In this document: piece after piece, positions 36,901-48,126 of the stretch
How positions within the stretch are numbered: the stretch's first letter is position 1
Layout of the letters: every line of letters begins with the position of its first letter
The notes under the pieces: generated by a model
What the model was told of the DNA's origin: nothing
Seen by the model: the letters and a program-made list of their open reading frames with translations, nothing else
Databases searched by the model: none
Position numbers and translations under genes: made by a program
Assembly (NCBI GenBank): GCA_009761415.1
Contig: QUOL01000011.1
Span: 1,172,291-1,236,290, forward strand
Reading direction: 5' to 3'
Length of the DNA: 64,000 nucleotides
Source of the DNA: Sarcomyxa edulis
Lineage: Eukaryota > Basidiomycota > Agaricomycetes > Agaricales > Mycenaceae

Positions 36901-37055
36901 CGGACGCGGATGGGGACAGAGATGGAGATGGAGATGGAGATGGAGATGCGGATGCAGAATTATTAGAGGCTGTTGATGCCGCGGAGGCCAACAGCAATAG
37001 CTCCGGGGGTAGTGGGGTTGGGGGAGGAGTCTGGCCTAAGAATGAAGATGTTTGA
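33904..37055 (+). CDS. Probable transcription regulator: coiled coil plus divergent GATA-like zinc finger (about 760 aa)
   Basis: Four exons in phase: 33904-34650, 35395-36025, 36095-36239 and 36290-37055. The N-terminus has a coiled coil (LRRELAATRKRADKAERLAA), an SQ repeat, a second helix and Pro/Gln-rich sequence. The third exon starts the finger: CRQC, then 25 residues, then CDRC, with the WGPGPMGPGT stretch that matches the W-x3-P-x-G-P-x-T of GATA fingers, followed by a basic RKKMKRVERR. The rest is low-complexity: Ser/Pro, Ala/Glu/Asp and an Asp/Gly/Ala repeat tail ending WPKNEDV. A DNA-binding nuclear role is inferred from the finger. The first intron is 744 nt, long for this genome; the alternative is two adjacent genes, but the in-phase gtgagt donor and AAG acceptor favour one. 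Confidence 0.65.
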
Positions 37056-37714
37056 CGAACGAGAAATGTACACTTATGTAACTGCCATGCCCTGCTCTCC
37101 TCTCGTGTTCTTTCCATATGCATATGATATATACCCCTCCTATGTTTTCGTCTTCAGTCAGTTTCTGACTTAAATGGGAGTTCGCCTCTTTGCTCAAGAT
37201 GCTCGTCACTCAAAGCATAGAAAAAGACAAAATCGTATATTGAGATAGACTACGAAGAACAAGAAATATCTCGATTAGATGTGATAGCTACCTACAACAT
37301 AACTGTGATGGTAGAAATGATCCTTCCCAACGTTGCAACACGACGATGTCATAGGCCTGACTGCTACATAAAAATCGGGTCCGATTTTCAAGATCAGCGG
37401 ATACAAATGTCTGGATTTACTCACTTGAGGCCGAGGTAATCGACGCCGAGATATTGGGATATGACCTGGAAGAAAGATCCGCGATAAGTTCTGACGTGAG
37501 GTACGAACGACTCACACTTATCTAAGGATAAGATAAGAAGCGTATGAAAGAGTCTTGTTGACTGGCGCTCGCGTGGCGTGAGAAACGCCTTTCGGCTTTC
37601 ACCGAGCGCCTCTGAGCGTCTCGCGTCGACGCGACTTTCTTCCCTACTTCAATCGTCGTCGTCGCCGATTTACTTCCTCAAACTTCTGTATCCCTACGAT
37701 TTTCTTTGTTCATC
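37056..37714. other. Intergenic between GATA-like gene and gag-like gene
   Basis: AT-rich 3' region, then a pyrimidine-rich leader just before the gag-like start. No gene seen. Confidence 0.4.
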
Positions 37715-39091
37715 ATGTCATCCACCACGGCTCCTGCTCCTGCTCCTGCTCCTGCTCCTCCCCCTCCTCCTAGAGCCAGGAAAACACATTTAACGGCTCG
37801 CATTGTCGAAGCCTTGAAGAAGTTTCCTCACGCTGCCAAAGTCAAATTGAACGCGCTTAAAACTGAACGTAACTTGCAGAGAAACCTAGCTATGGCCTTC
37901 CATGAGGCAGATCCGACGGATACAGCCCACCCGCGCCCTTCTAACACGTCTTCGCTTCTCACCCTCACGGATGAGGACCATTCTGACCCACAGATAGCAG
38001 AGGCGACTAGGGCTAGAAACGCTTTTTTGGCAACTCTATCCCCCACTACAGGTGCGGCAGTCAGTGCGGCAGCAAACAAGAAACGTACTCCAGACGAGCC
38101 AAATGAGCCAGTACCCAAACACATGAGGAAGATAGACGATCAAGTTCAATGGGTCCCAGGCGCCCCCATCGTCCACGGATTCAGCGACCAACTTACGCAG
38201 CTCCAAAACTTGAACGTCTACATCCCCCTCGTCTACTTCACCAACAAAAGTCTCGAATACATCAACCGTAACCGCGGCACCCATAAGGTGAACAAGATAT
38301 ACGGCCAAGTCAACGATAAATCTTCCAAGGCTTTAGATACCGACGACCTCAATCGCATCCTTGGTAAAGAAGAACACCTTTCCCCTTTCCTCTACGCGCA
38401 AGCGGTCCCTCCGCGCTCGAGACACCCCGGCTAACCCTTCCGCTAACCGTACCCCTTTGGGTCCTCGTCCCTTTCGGGAGGGCAACGGCGGTGAGACCTC
38501 GACCCCCGTCTGCCTTATCTGCGCGAAGAGAGGTCACAGAATCAAAGACTGCTCGGGTACCAAGTTTGAAGACGGCTCGGCAACAACCTGCACCGTGCGC
38601 GACGGAGACATCTTCACGATCAACGGAGGTAAAGCAATATGTAGATACTGGAATGTCAAGGGAGACGCCAGCGGCTGCTACCACGGCAACAAGAAGCAGC
38701 ATACCTGCTCCTTCTGCGGCGGAAACCATTTCGCGTTCTCGTGGTCCTGCCGAAAAGAGCCAACTGGCAGAAAATAGTCCTTTTGATACGCATATACCCC
38801 TTTCCCAGACGCATATACCCCATTCCCTTTCGCATATATTAGACCCTACCTCTCTCTCGACCTCTGTCCCCAATAATCCCCCTTTCGACTTGCTTTCTAA
38901 AGTTATCTTCCGCTTATCCCCCAGTTATCGCAGTTCCGCCCATGAAAAGGTCTTCTCTCGAATCTCAACCCCCTACGACGCTGACGCTTTCGAATTCTTC
39001 TTGAACAAACACGATCTCACGGATCAATATCCTTTCCTTGTTCGAAACTTGCGTCACGGCTTTCCCATGGGCGAATTTCCGCCCTTACGCG
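37715..39091 (+). pseudogene. Retroelement gag-like gene with zinc knuckle and start of pol, broken by frame changes and truncated
   Basis: Frame 1 (37715-38434) encodes an Ala/Pro repeat start and a gag-like region (PIVHGFSDQLTQLQNLNVYI). A +1 shift near 38360-38430 leads to a second frame (to 38777) with a CCHC knuckle (CLICAKRGHRIKDC) and a Cys/His segment (CSFCGGNHFAFSWSC). A further +1 shift leads to a third frame (to 39096) with YPFLVRNLRHGFPMGEFPPL, a motif that precedes reverse transcriptase in fungal DIRS-like or related elements. The coding sequence is cut at 39091 by the LTR-like sequence. The second shift could be programmed; the first inside gag is probably a mutation. Element class is an inference. 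Confidence 0.55.
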
Positions 39092-39472
39092 TGTGATACG
39101 ACCGTGTAATCGGACTTCGATGATTGGAGAAGTACGAGGGGCGCTCACGGGAAGGAGCCGCCTTAGCCGCTCTTGGAACTGTGACCCAGTTCTTAGGGGT
39201 CCGTGACCCCGGACAGGGAGCGTATACCCGGGCTTCGGGGAGCAGTTACGCATACTCAGGCACCGAGGGCGGGGATTGACCGTGAGCTAGCCCACTTACA
39301 GTCTTCTCTAGTGAGGAAGCATGTATGTTGTGGTAATATATTAAGGTTTATAGAGATTACAAATGTACTACTATATACCTTTAGAAGTAAACAACTACAT
39401 ACAAGTCCATGGTCCACTACTGGTCCACGGACATGTCACGCATGAATAGCGTATAACAACCATGCTATCACA
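39092..39472 (-). mobile_element. LTR-like sequence (381 bp) with TGTGATA...TATCACA ends
   Basis: The ends form a perfect 7-bp inverted repeat with TG/CA termini. On the minus strand the sequence is preceded by a GGGGGGGCAC tract, like a polypurine tract before a 3' LTR. No second LTR was found in the window, and the 5 bases on either side (ACGCG, GTGCC) do not match as a target duplication. It may be the 3' LTR of an element whose minus-strand SR-rich ORF lies at 39638-40720. Confidence 0.45.
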
Positions 39473-39637
39473 GTGCCCCCCCATGTCCGTACCAGACATG
39501 AGAAGACATATATCAAGAAAAAAAAGAAAGCAAGAAAGTCAAAACAAAACAACAACAAAACAACTAACCCAACCGATGGAACCGAAATCACGGAAAGCCC
39601 GACTCCTCCGCTGGGTGTCATGCAGTGAAAACGTCAA

Positions 39638-40720
39638 TCAATGCGGCTGATTCTTCCAGCCAGATCGGCGACCACGCCGTACCTTCGCCCTCGGCTCAGG
39701 AGATGTCGGAGCCATGTGACGATTGCTGGACGTCGACGCGACAGGCCCGGCTTCCTCCACTGCGACGCGCGCGGCTAGTTCCATCCGCCGTATCAAAGGA
39801 TTCGGGATATCCACAATCTGTCCGGGGGAATGGAGTCTGTCCTCCAGACGAAGAGGAGCAGAACGCGCCGGGGAAGCGGATCTCCGAGAGCGCTGAGATG
39901 CACTTGATATCTCATAATCCCGTACCCTGGAGCGCTCACGACGTCGAGGACTCGTACGAGGACCAGGAGACCGATGAGAGTACCGCCGATACGTCCGGGA
40001 CCCCACCGAAGGTGACCGTCGACGATGATTATCATCCTTCGCGGGAGGCACAGCAATCTTGGCTGCAGACCCAAAGCCGTTTCTATACACGACTTCGGCG
40101 CGCTCCTCCGCACCGCTAAAGTCCCGGTCATCTACCATCTCGCAAGTGACAGCCCATCCGGGACCCAACTTCTCATCAAGGAAAAACCCCCGCAGTACCA
40201 AGGCGGAGCGACGGTCGTCCAAGCGGAGATACCAAGCCCCCGAACCATCCTCGAGCAGCTGCAGTACCCGAACCACTTCCAAGGATATCTCAGCCTCCTC
40301 AATGACCCATCGAACGTAAGTGCGCAGAGATTTGAAAGTCACCGATCCAGGCATACCTCCCAGGCGCAAGAACTCGGTGATAAGCACACGAGGAGGAGAG
40401 AGGGCTTTAGCGGCATGTCCGGTCGGCCCAATGTCACGAGAGCGCGAACGAGTTATATGCCTCGTCCGACCGTATACCCGACGCTGAGAAGGAGAATCTG
40501 TTGACTCCGAATGACGTCGCTTATTTCGAGGTGACCGACGAGACGTATCCCCACGAGATCGGGAGCGGCTTCGAGAATACTCCTCCCTTCGAGATACGAC
40601 TCCATCATCGAGGGACCGAGAACGCGAGCGACGAACGGAAGCCGCACGTTGAGGAGTAGGAACTCGGGTTTGAACGGAAGCGGGGGCGACGACTGGCTCC
40701 TAGTATTATTACCAACACAG
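39638..40720 (-). CDS. SR-rich protein, likely retroelement-associated ORF
   Basis: One frame is open from an acceptor-like TAG|GAGCC near 40700 down to the stop at 39638, longer than its first ATG (40387) would suggest. The N-terminal half is rich in Arg-Ser (RRSRSRSLDD, YSRSRSRSRGD), the middle is a folded-looking stretch (SLRTYVRWVIEEAEISLEVV, EDGSGAWYLRLDDRRSALVL), and the C-terminus is again Arg/Ser-rich. SR-rich plus a compact domain is compatible with a gag-like nucleic-acid-binding protein; its position upstream of a purine tract and LTR-like sequence supports that. No catalytic domain. It could also be a host SR protein. Confidence 0.45.
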
Positions 40721-41620
40721 AAAACCACACCGATATCCTCAACACAGTCGGCCAAAAACACCTGGAAGGAATTTGAATTTCAAAATTCTGAGGAGACAGT
40801 TTTGTAGCCAGGGTTCGAAATAGTATATCCCGTGGATAGGATTACGTAATCGGACCCTCTATACGTCCGTACGAAGCGACACAGTAAGGGGTGTTTTGGA
40901 CCGAGAAATCGGGCACTCGGCAACTTGGGAGCTGAATTAGTACCCTTGCCCCTCGTCTCCTCCCTTAGCAAAGTACCTAGCCTTGATCAGGGTACTTCAG
41001 AGAGTATATGACTAAATTATGGAAGGTTCCCCCACATTATTGCTTGTGTAATGGGTCATTCACTGAAAATCCCAAAATCTGACACTAAATTGCCTGTAGA
41101 AATAGGTAGAGTCATGATTAAAAAGATTCCTTCGGTTATAATGACCCCCCATATCGTAGCTCCATATAGATACCAACATCATAATATTCCGTGAGGTATT
41201 GGGGTCAAACGGTGGCCTCGAACGTAGGATTGTTCGAGGAGGACCGCGTTTCCCACGCCACCTGGCGGGCCGGCTGCGGTGTTGACGCCATTTACACAGT
41301 CGTCTACCGGCTACTCAGTTCCCCGGAGCCCCCAATTCTGTGTCCCTACTCTCCGGAAGTCCACCGGGCCGGCCACGCAGCTTCCACAGCCAACCACAGT
41401 CCCTCCCCACAGCCGGCCACTGTGCTGTCCACAGCCCGTACTGTGATCGGAGTCTGTGCACAGCCGTTCGGAGCTTCAATTTGACTGTGCACAGCTTCCA
41501 CAGCCGCGTTTGAATTGTCTGCCCAGTCTGCGGTCGCAGTTTAAGCGCCGCTCAAACTCCACTTCCACAGCTCGCGCCAAGACCCCTCCACAGCCCGACC
41601 ACAGTCTCGTCGTCGTTGAC
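40721..41620. other. Gene-free spacer with a CCACAG-rich stretch
   Basis: 40770-41170 is AT-rich without structure. From about 41290 to 41610 the motif CCACAG or GTGCACAGC recurs more than ten times in about 320 bases. Confidence 0.5.
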
Positions 41621-44600
41621 CTATGTTTCTTATCCGGGAATAGGGCGCCCTATTCCACTAACCCCGAGGTCATTTCAAGGCAAAACGGACGAAAAAGGTG
41701 ACGGAATAGGGCGTTCAGTCACGAAATGTCACGGAATAGGGTGTTTTGTGACGGAATAGGGCGTTCGGTCACGGAATAGGGCGTCCTGTGACGGAATAGG
41801 GCGTTCTTTGACACAACAGTAGGAGCCAGAGCATTTTCCAAATAAGACACTGGCTTGTTATTTGGAACATCCAAGAATGCAAAAGCGACTACCAAGACGT
41901 GTCTGAGAGAGACAAGTAAAAATCAGGGATCAAAGAGGGAACCAGAGCATTTTTCAAATAAGACACTGGCTTGTTATTTGGAAACATCAAAAAACGCAAA
42001 AGCGAGTGACAAGACGTGTCTGAGTGAGAAGTAAAAATCAGGTATCAAAGAGGGAACCATCGAAGTGGAGAAGACGTCAACCATCCACCAAGCGCGAGAC
42101 AAAGACCAAAGTGAACGGTCAACGCATCAGTTGCGACAAAAACAGAGACTGACTCTGAGAGGCAAGACAAGAAGGCAGACCAACCTTCAGCCGTGCAACC
42201 CCAAGATCGAGATGAAGTGTATGCATCAGAGACGCAAAAATATGAGATCAAAGAGGGAACCATCGAAGTGGACAGACCGATACAAGACAAAGAACGGTCA
42301 AAACGCAAGTGAAACAGGGATGAAGCCGTTAGACCCGTAATCGGAATCAGCCGCTACCCCCCCAGCTGGGACGTTAGGGTTGGGGTAGTTAGGCGGTTAG
42401 GGTTAGTGTTAGGCGTTAGGGTTAGTGTTAGGTGTTAGGGTTGAGGATCATATAAAAAAAAAGTGCGAGTTAGTATCAGAGTCAGAGTGTCAGTGTCAGT
42501 GTCAGTGCAGACATCAACTCACATACAAAATCAAGATAGTCAGACAGTCAGTCAAGTGAGCAACCGACCTATCTCAAACAAGTCAACGAGCGACCGTTTC
42601 AAAAATAAAATGTGCATCACAATCAATTGTGGATCAAGTCAACAGAGTCAGTCAGACTCACATTCCAAATAAGATGACGCCCCACTATTTGAAACTGAGT
42701 CACCAACACCAGTCACCAACACCAAGTCTATGTTTCTTATCCGGGAATAGGGCGCCCTATTCCACTAACCCCGAGGTCATTTCAAGGCAAAACGGACGAA
42801 AAAGGTGACGGAATAGGGCGTTCAGTCACGAAATGTCACGGAATAGGGTGTTTTGTGACGGAATAGGGCGTTCGGTCACGGAATAGGGCGTCCTGTGACG
42901 GAATAGGGCGTTCTTTGACACAACAGTAGGAGCCAGAGCATTTTCCAAATAAGACACTGGCTTGTTATTTGGAACATCCAAGAATGCAAAAGCGACTACC
43001 AAGACGTGTCTGAGAGAGACAAGTAAAAATCAGGGATCAAAGAGGGAACCAGAGCATTTTTCAAATAAGACACTGGCTTGTTATTTGGAAACATCAAAAA
43101 ACGCAAAAGCGAGTGACAAGACGTGTCTGAGTGAGAAGTAAAAATCAGGTATCAAAGAGGGAACCATCGAAGTGGAGAAGACGTCAACCATCCACCAAGC
43201 GCGAGACAAAGACCAAAGTGAACGGTCAACGCATCAGTTGCGACAAAAACAGAGACTGACTCTGAGAGGCAAGACAAGAAGGCAGACCAACCTTCAGCCG
43301 TGCAACCCCAAGATCGAGATGAAGTGTATGCATCAGAGACGCAAAAATATGAGATCAAAGAGGGAACCATCGAAGTGGACAGACCGATACAAGACAAAGA
43401 ACGGTCAAAACGCAAGTGAAACAGGGATGAAGCCGTTAGACCCGTAATCGGAATCAGCCGCTACCCCCCCAGCTGGGACGTTAGGGTTGGGGTAGTTAGG
43501 CGGTTAGGGTTAGTGTTAGGCGTTAGGGTTAGTGTTAGGTGTTAGGGTTGAGGATCATATAAAAAAAAAGTGCGAGTTAGTATCAGAGTCAGAGTGTCAG
43601 TGTCAGTGTCAGTGCAGACATCAACTCACATACAAAATCAAGATAGTCAGACAGTCAGTCAAGTGAGCAACCGACCTATCTCAAACAAGTCAACGAGCGA
43701 CCGTTTCAAAAATAAAATGTGCATCACAATCAATTGTGGATCAAGTCAACAGAGTCAGTCAGACTCACATTCCAAATAAGATGACGCCCCACTATTTGAA
43801 ACTGAGTCACCAACACCAGTCACCAACACCAAGTCTATGTTTCTTATCCGGGAATAGGGCGCCCTATTCCACTAACCCCGAGGTCATTTCAAGGCAAAAC
43901 GGACGAAAAAGGTGACGGAATAGGGCGTTCAGTCACGAAATGTCACGGAATAGGGTGTTTTGTGACGGAATAGGGCGTTCGGTCACGGAATAGGGCGTCC
44001 TGTGACGGAATAGGGCGTTCTTTGACACAACAGTAGGAGCCAGAGCATTTTCCAAATAAGACACTGGCTTGTTATTTGGAACATCCAAGAATGCAAAAGC
44101 GACTACCAAGACGTGTCTGAGAGAGACAAGTAAAAATCAGGGATCAAAGAGGGAACCAGAGCATTTTTCAAATAAGACACTGGCTTGTTATTTGGAAACA
44201 TCAAAAAACGCAAAAGCGAGTGACAAGACGTGTCTGAGTGAGAAGTAAAAATCAGGTATCAAAGAGGGAACCATCGAAGTGGAGAAGACGTCAACCATCC
44301 ACCAAGCGCGAGACAAAGACCAAAGTGAACGGTCAACGCATCAGTTGCGACAAAAACAGAGACTGACTCTGAGAGGCAAGACAAGAAGGCAGACCAACCT
44401 TCAGCCGTGCAACCCCAAGATCGAGATGAAGTGTATGCATCAGAGACGCAAAAATATGAGATCAAAGAGGGAACCATCGAAGTGGACAGACCGATACAAG
44501 ACAAAGAACGGTCAAAACGCAAGTGAAACAGGGATGAAGCCGTTAGACCCGTAATCGGAATCAGCCGCTACCCCCCCAGCTGGGACGTTAGGGTTGGGGT

Positions 44601-44783
44601 AGTTAGGCGGTTAGGGTTAGTGTTAGGCGTTAGGGTTAGTGTTAGGTGTTAGGGTTGAGGATCATATAAAAAAAAAGTGCGAGTTAGTATCAGAGTCAGA
44701 GTGTCAGTGTCAGTGTCAGTGCAGACATCAACTCACATACAAAATCAAGATAGTCAGACAGTCAGTCAAGTGAGCAACCGACC
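41621..44783 (+). repeat. Three tandem copies of a 1107-bp repeat (third truncated)
   Basis: Copies start at 41621, 42728 and 43835, exactly 1107 apart, with no differences noticed; the third stops at 44783 where the 287-bp repeat begins. Each unit opens with the perfect palindrome GGAATAGGGCGCCCTATTCC, followed by five 20-bp iterons (ACGGAATAGGGCG core), an internal duplication of about 115 bp that carries CCAAATAA/TTATTTGG inverted arms, and a degenerate TTAGGG/TTAGTG stretch. The 87-91 codon frames inside are shared only because the copies are identical. Confidence 0.9.
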
Positions 44784-45931
44784 TACTCTAATTAGGCGGT
44801 TGGCGGGGGGGCCCGCCAACCGGGGTCGGGGGTTTATAGTCGTGAGTACCCAGAAAGTTCCGTTAGGCTCCCAGGACCTCATACCCAAGAGCGTTTGGAA
44901 AACCCCTCTGATACGAGCTCGCAGGAGGCCCGTCATTGCTGGGCTCAGAAAGCAAGCAGGAGCCCCTTTATGAACGTGGTCGGAACAAAGTTTTGAGCAT
45001 GCTGAATGGTTGAGAGGGGTTAAGGACCTATATGCATCACACGGGAAAGGTTTACGCACTCCGCGTTCCCTACTCTAATTAGGCGGTTGGCGGGGGGGCC
45101 CGCCAACCGGGGTCGGGGGTTTATAGTCGTGAGTACCCAGAAAGTTCCGTTAGGCTCCCAGGACCTCATACCCAAGAGCGTTTGGAAAACCCCTCTGATA
45201 CGAGCTCGCAGGAGGCCCGTCATTGCTGGGCTCAGAAAGCAAGCAGGAGCCCCTTTATGAACGTGGTCGGAACAAAGTTTTGAGCATGCTGAATGGTTGA
45301 GAGGGGTTAAGGACCTATATGCATCACACGGGAAAGGTTTACGCACTCCGCGTTCCCTACTCTAATTAGGCGGTTGGCGGGGGGGCCCGCCAACCGGGGT
45401 CGGGGGTTTATAGTCGTGAGTACCCAGAAAGTTCCGTTAGGCTCCCAGGACCTCATACCCAAGAGCGTTTGGAAAACCCCTCTGATACGAGCTCGCAGGA
45501 GGCCCGTCATTGCTGGGCTCAGAAAGCAAGCAGGAGCCCCTTTATGAACGTGGTCGGAACAAAGTTTTGAGCATGCTGAATGGTTGAGAGGGGTTAAGGA
45601 CCTATATGCATCACACGGGAAAGGTTTACGCACTCCGCGTTCCCTACTCTAATTAGGCGGTTGGCGGGGGGGCCCGCCAACCGGGGTCGGGGGTTTATAG
45701 TCGTGAGTACCCAGAAAGTTCCGTTAGGCTCCCAGGACCTCATACCCAAGAGCGTTTGGAAAACCCCTCTGATACGAGCTCGCAGGAGGCCCGTCATTGC
45801 TGGGCTCAGAAAGCAAGCAGGAGCCCCTTTATGAACGTGGTCGGAACAAAGTTTTGAGCATGCTGAATGGTTGAGAGGGGTTAAGGACCTATATGCATCA
45901 CACGGGAAAGGTTTACGCACTCCGCGTTCCC
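44784..45931 (+). repeat. Four tandem copies of a 287-bp repeat with a GC-rich hairpin
   Basis: Copies start at 44784, 45071, 45358 and 45645. Each has an 11-bp perfect stem (CGGTTGGCGGG / CCCGCCAACCG) with a GGGG loop close to its start. Copies look identical. Frames of 97-113 codons on the minus strand are repeat artefacts. Confidence 0.9.
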
Positions 45932-46720
45932 TCACAATGCTTCAATGAACACTTTGGCAAGGCATCTGGGAAAGATCAAGAGCTCCTGCTCTCATTTCTT
46001 GGGGGTTTTTTACGGTTGAGTACTCAGTATGAAGGTATAAGGTAGCATTGAGATATCCCACAAGCGCTAAGGAAACCCCCTTCATCTGACCTTTCAACAG
46101 GCAATTTAGTGGTGGCTCATCTGTAATTCAGGAGGAGCTCATCTACCAATTCCCCCCAGGACAGCAAACAATGTTGTCACACTGATGTATATGATCATAC
46201 TATATACCCTGTCATGGGAAAATATTGTTTTTTGCTTGGAGGGTCTGTCAACATCATGTGTATGAGTCTAGCACAGATAGAGAGATTTTGCACTCATTTT
46301 TGAGGGGTTTTGAATTGTTGAGTGGTCAGCATGAAGATATGGAATAGTATTGTCCTATCCCAGAAGCACTAAGAAAACCCCCCTGATCTGCACTTGAATG
46401 AGGCTAATCAATGCTGGACCAGCAGTGATGCAGCAAGAGATCATGTCATGAAGTGAGCTAAATTACTTAATTGCAATGTTGTATTGATGCAGTCACACAA
46501 TATATTTCTGAATATAGGAAAATATACATTTTAAATGTGGAACATCTGTGTATAGGAGACAAAAGGTTACTTTTAAACTTGAGTTAGGGATCATTGATAC
46601 ACCACTGAAATTAGGTATTCCCAACAAGTTTTATCAAGAAAAACCCCTTTCAAATACTGAGACTAGGGTTCATGATTTTTTAATCAATTAGAAATGGTCT
46701 GGAAATGCATCATCTAGGTG
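45932..46720 (+). repeat. Diverged copies of the 287-bp repeat
   Basis: Blocks equivalent to the repeat's TTGAGTAC-CAG, CCCA-AAGCG and GAAAACCCC-CTGAT segments recur near 46010-46100, 46300-46390 and 46610-46660, with growing AT content and mismatch away from the perfect array. Confidence 0.6.
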
Positions 46721-46769
46721 CAGATAAAAAATATATTTGATGCTGAAAAAAATCTCCAAGAGTCAGGGG

Positions 46770-47995
46770 GAGAGCCAAACAATACTTATAAAGTTTTGTG
46801 TGATTCATGTTAGCTGTCAATGAAAAAAAAACTTTATGTCTAGGTACTGGATCAAAAATAGCACCTGATCAATCATATGAATCTGATCTGATGATCAAAA
46901 GTCAGAAGGAAGCCAAACAATACTTTGTAAGTATAGTTTGGTCCATCACACATGTCACTTAAAAATAAACTAGGTTGCCAGGCAATTGATCAATCACATG
47001 AGTCTGATGAGAACAGAAGGGAGCCAAACAATACTTTGTAAGTATAGTTTGGTTCATGACGCATACTACTTAAAAATAAACTAGGTTGCCAGGCAATTGA
47101 TCAATCACATGAGTCTGATGAGAACAGAAGGGAGCCAAACAATACTTTGTAAGTATAGTTTGGTTCATGACACATACTACTTAAAAATAAACTTGGTTAC
47201 CAGGCACTTGCTGAATCACATGAGCCTGATGAGATCACTGAAAGTCTAGAGGGAGCCAAACAATACTTTGTAAGTATAGTTTGTTCCATCACACTTGTCA
47301 CTTAAAAATAGACTAGGTTACCAGGCACTTGATCAATCACATGAGTATGATCAGATCACTAAAAGTGCAGAAGGAGCCAAACAATACTTTGTAAGTATAG
47401 TTTGGTTCATGACACATGTCACTTAAAAATAGACTAGGTTGCTAGGTAATTGATCAATCACATGAGTCTGATGAGATCAGAAGGGAGCCAAACAATACTT
47501 TGTGAGTATAGTTTGGTCTATCACACATGTCACTTAAAAATAGACTAGGTTGCTAGGTAATTGATCAATCACATGAGTCTGATGAGATCAGAAGGGAGCC
47601 AAACAATACTTTGTAAGTATAGTTTGGTTCATGACGCATACTACTTAAAAATAAACTAGGTTACCAGGCACTTGATCAATCACATGAGTATGATCAGATC
47701 ACTAAAAGTGCAGAAGGAGCCAAACAATACTTTGTAAGTATAGTTTGGTTCATGACACATGTCACTTAAAAATAGACTAGGTTGCTAGGTAATTGATCAA
47801 TCACATGAGTCTGATGAGATCAGAAGGGAGCCAAACAATACTTTGTGAGTATAGTTTGGTCTATCACACATGTCACTTAAAAATAGACTAGGTTACCAGG
47901 CACTTGATCAATCACATGAGCCTGATCAGATTCCTCAAAGTCCAGAGGGAACCAAACAATACTTTGTAAGTATAGTTTGTTCCATCACACATCAC
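46770..47995 (+). repeat. Satellite of about eleven 105-125 bp units, each with a conserved imperfect hairpin
   Basis: The core GAGCCAAACAATACTTTGTA plus AGTATAGTTTGG recurs near 46780, 46912, 47023, 47129, 47250, 47375, 47486, 47596, 47719, 47832 and 47949. Arms CCAAAC-AATACTT and AAGTATA-GTTTGG pair with one mismatch. Spacers contain TTGATCAA and ACTAGGTT blocks and vary more than the hairpin. Confidence 0.85.
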
Positions 47996-48126
47996 AGCTG
48001 AAAATAGACTTAAACTTCTTTTCTCTCACCATTATCTTTTTAAACACAAAACTTCTCAACATTGCAGCAGAAGACTCTGCATTATGTGAGCATCTTTTCT
48101 GAATAAAGTGATGCTATACTGATTGT

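Noticed and set aside
42045..44554. Open frames of 87-91 codons repeated identically three times
   Set aside because: The 1107-bp copies are identical, so conservation of the frames carries no information; both strands are equally open and no family is recognisable.
44766..45935. Minus-strand frames of 97-113 codons repeated four times (start MRKPFPCDAYRS)
   Set aside because: They run through the junctions of identical 287-bp repeats and through the hairpin; best explained as repeat artefacts.
46770..47995. CRISPR-like array (short conserved palindromic repeat, variable spacers)
   Set aside because: The genome is eukaryotic, the spacers are related to each other and the whole unit of about 110 bp is repeated; it is a satellite.
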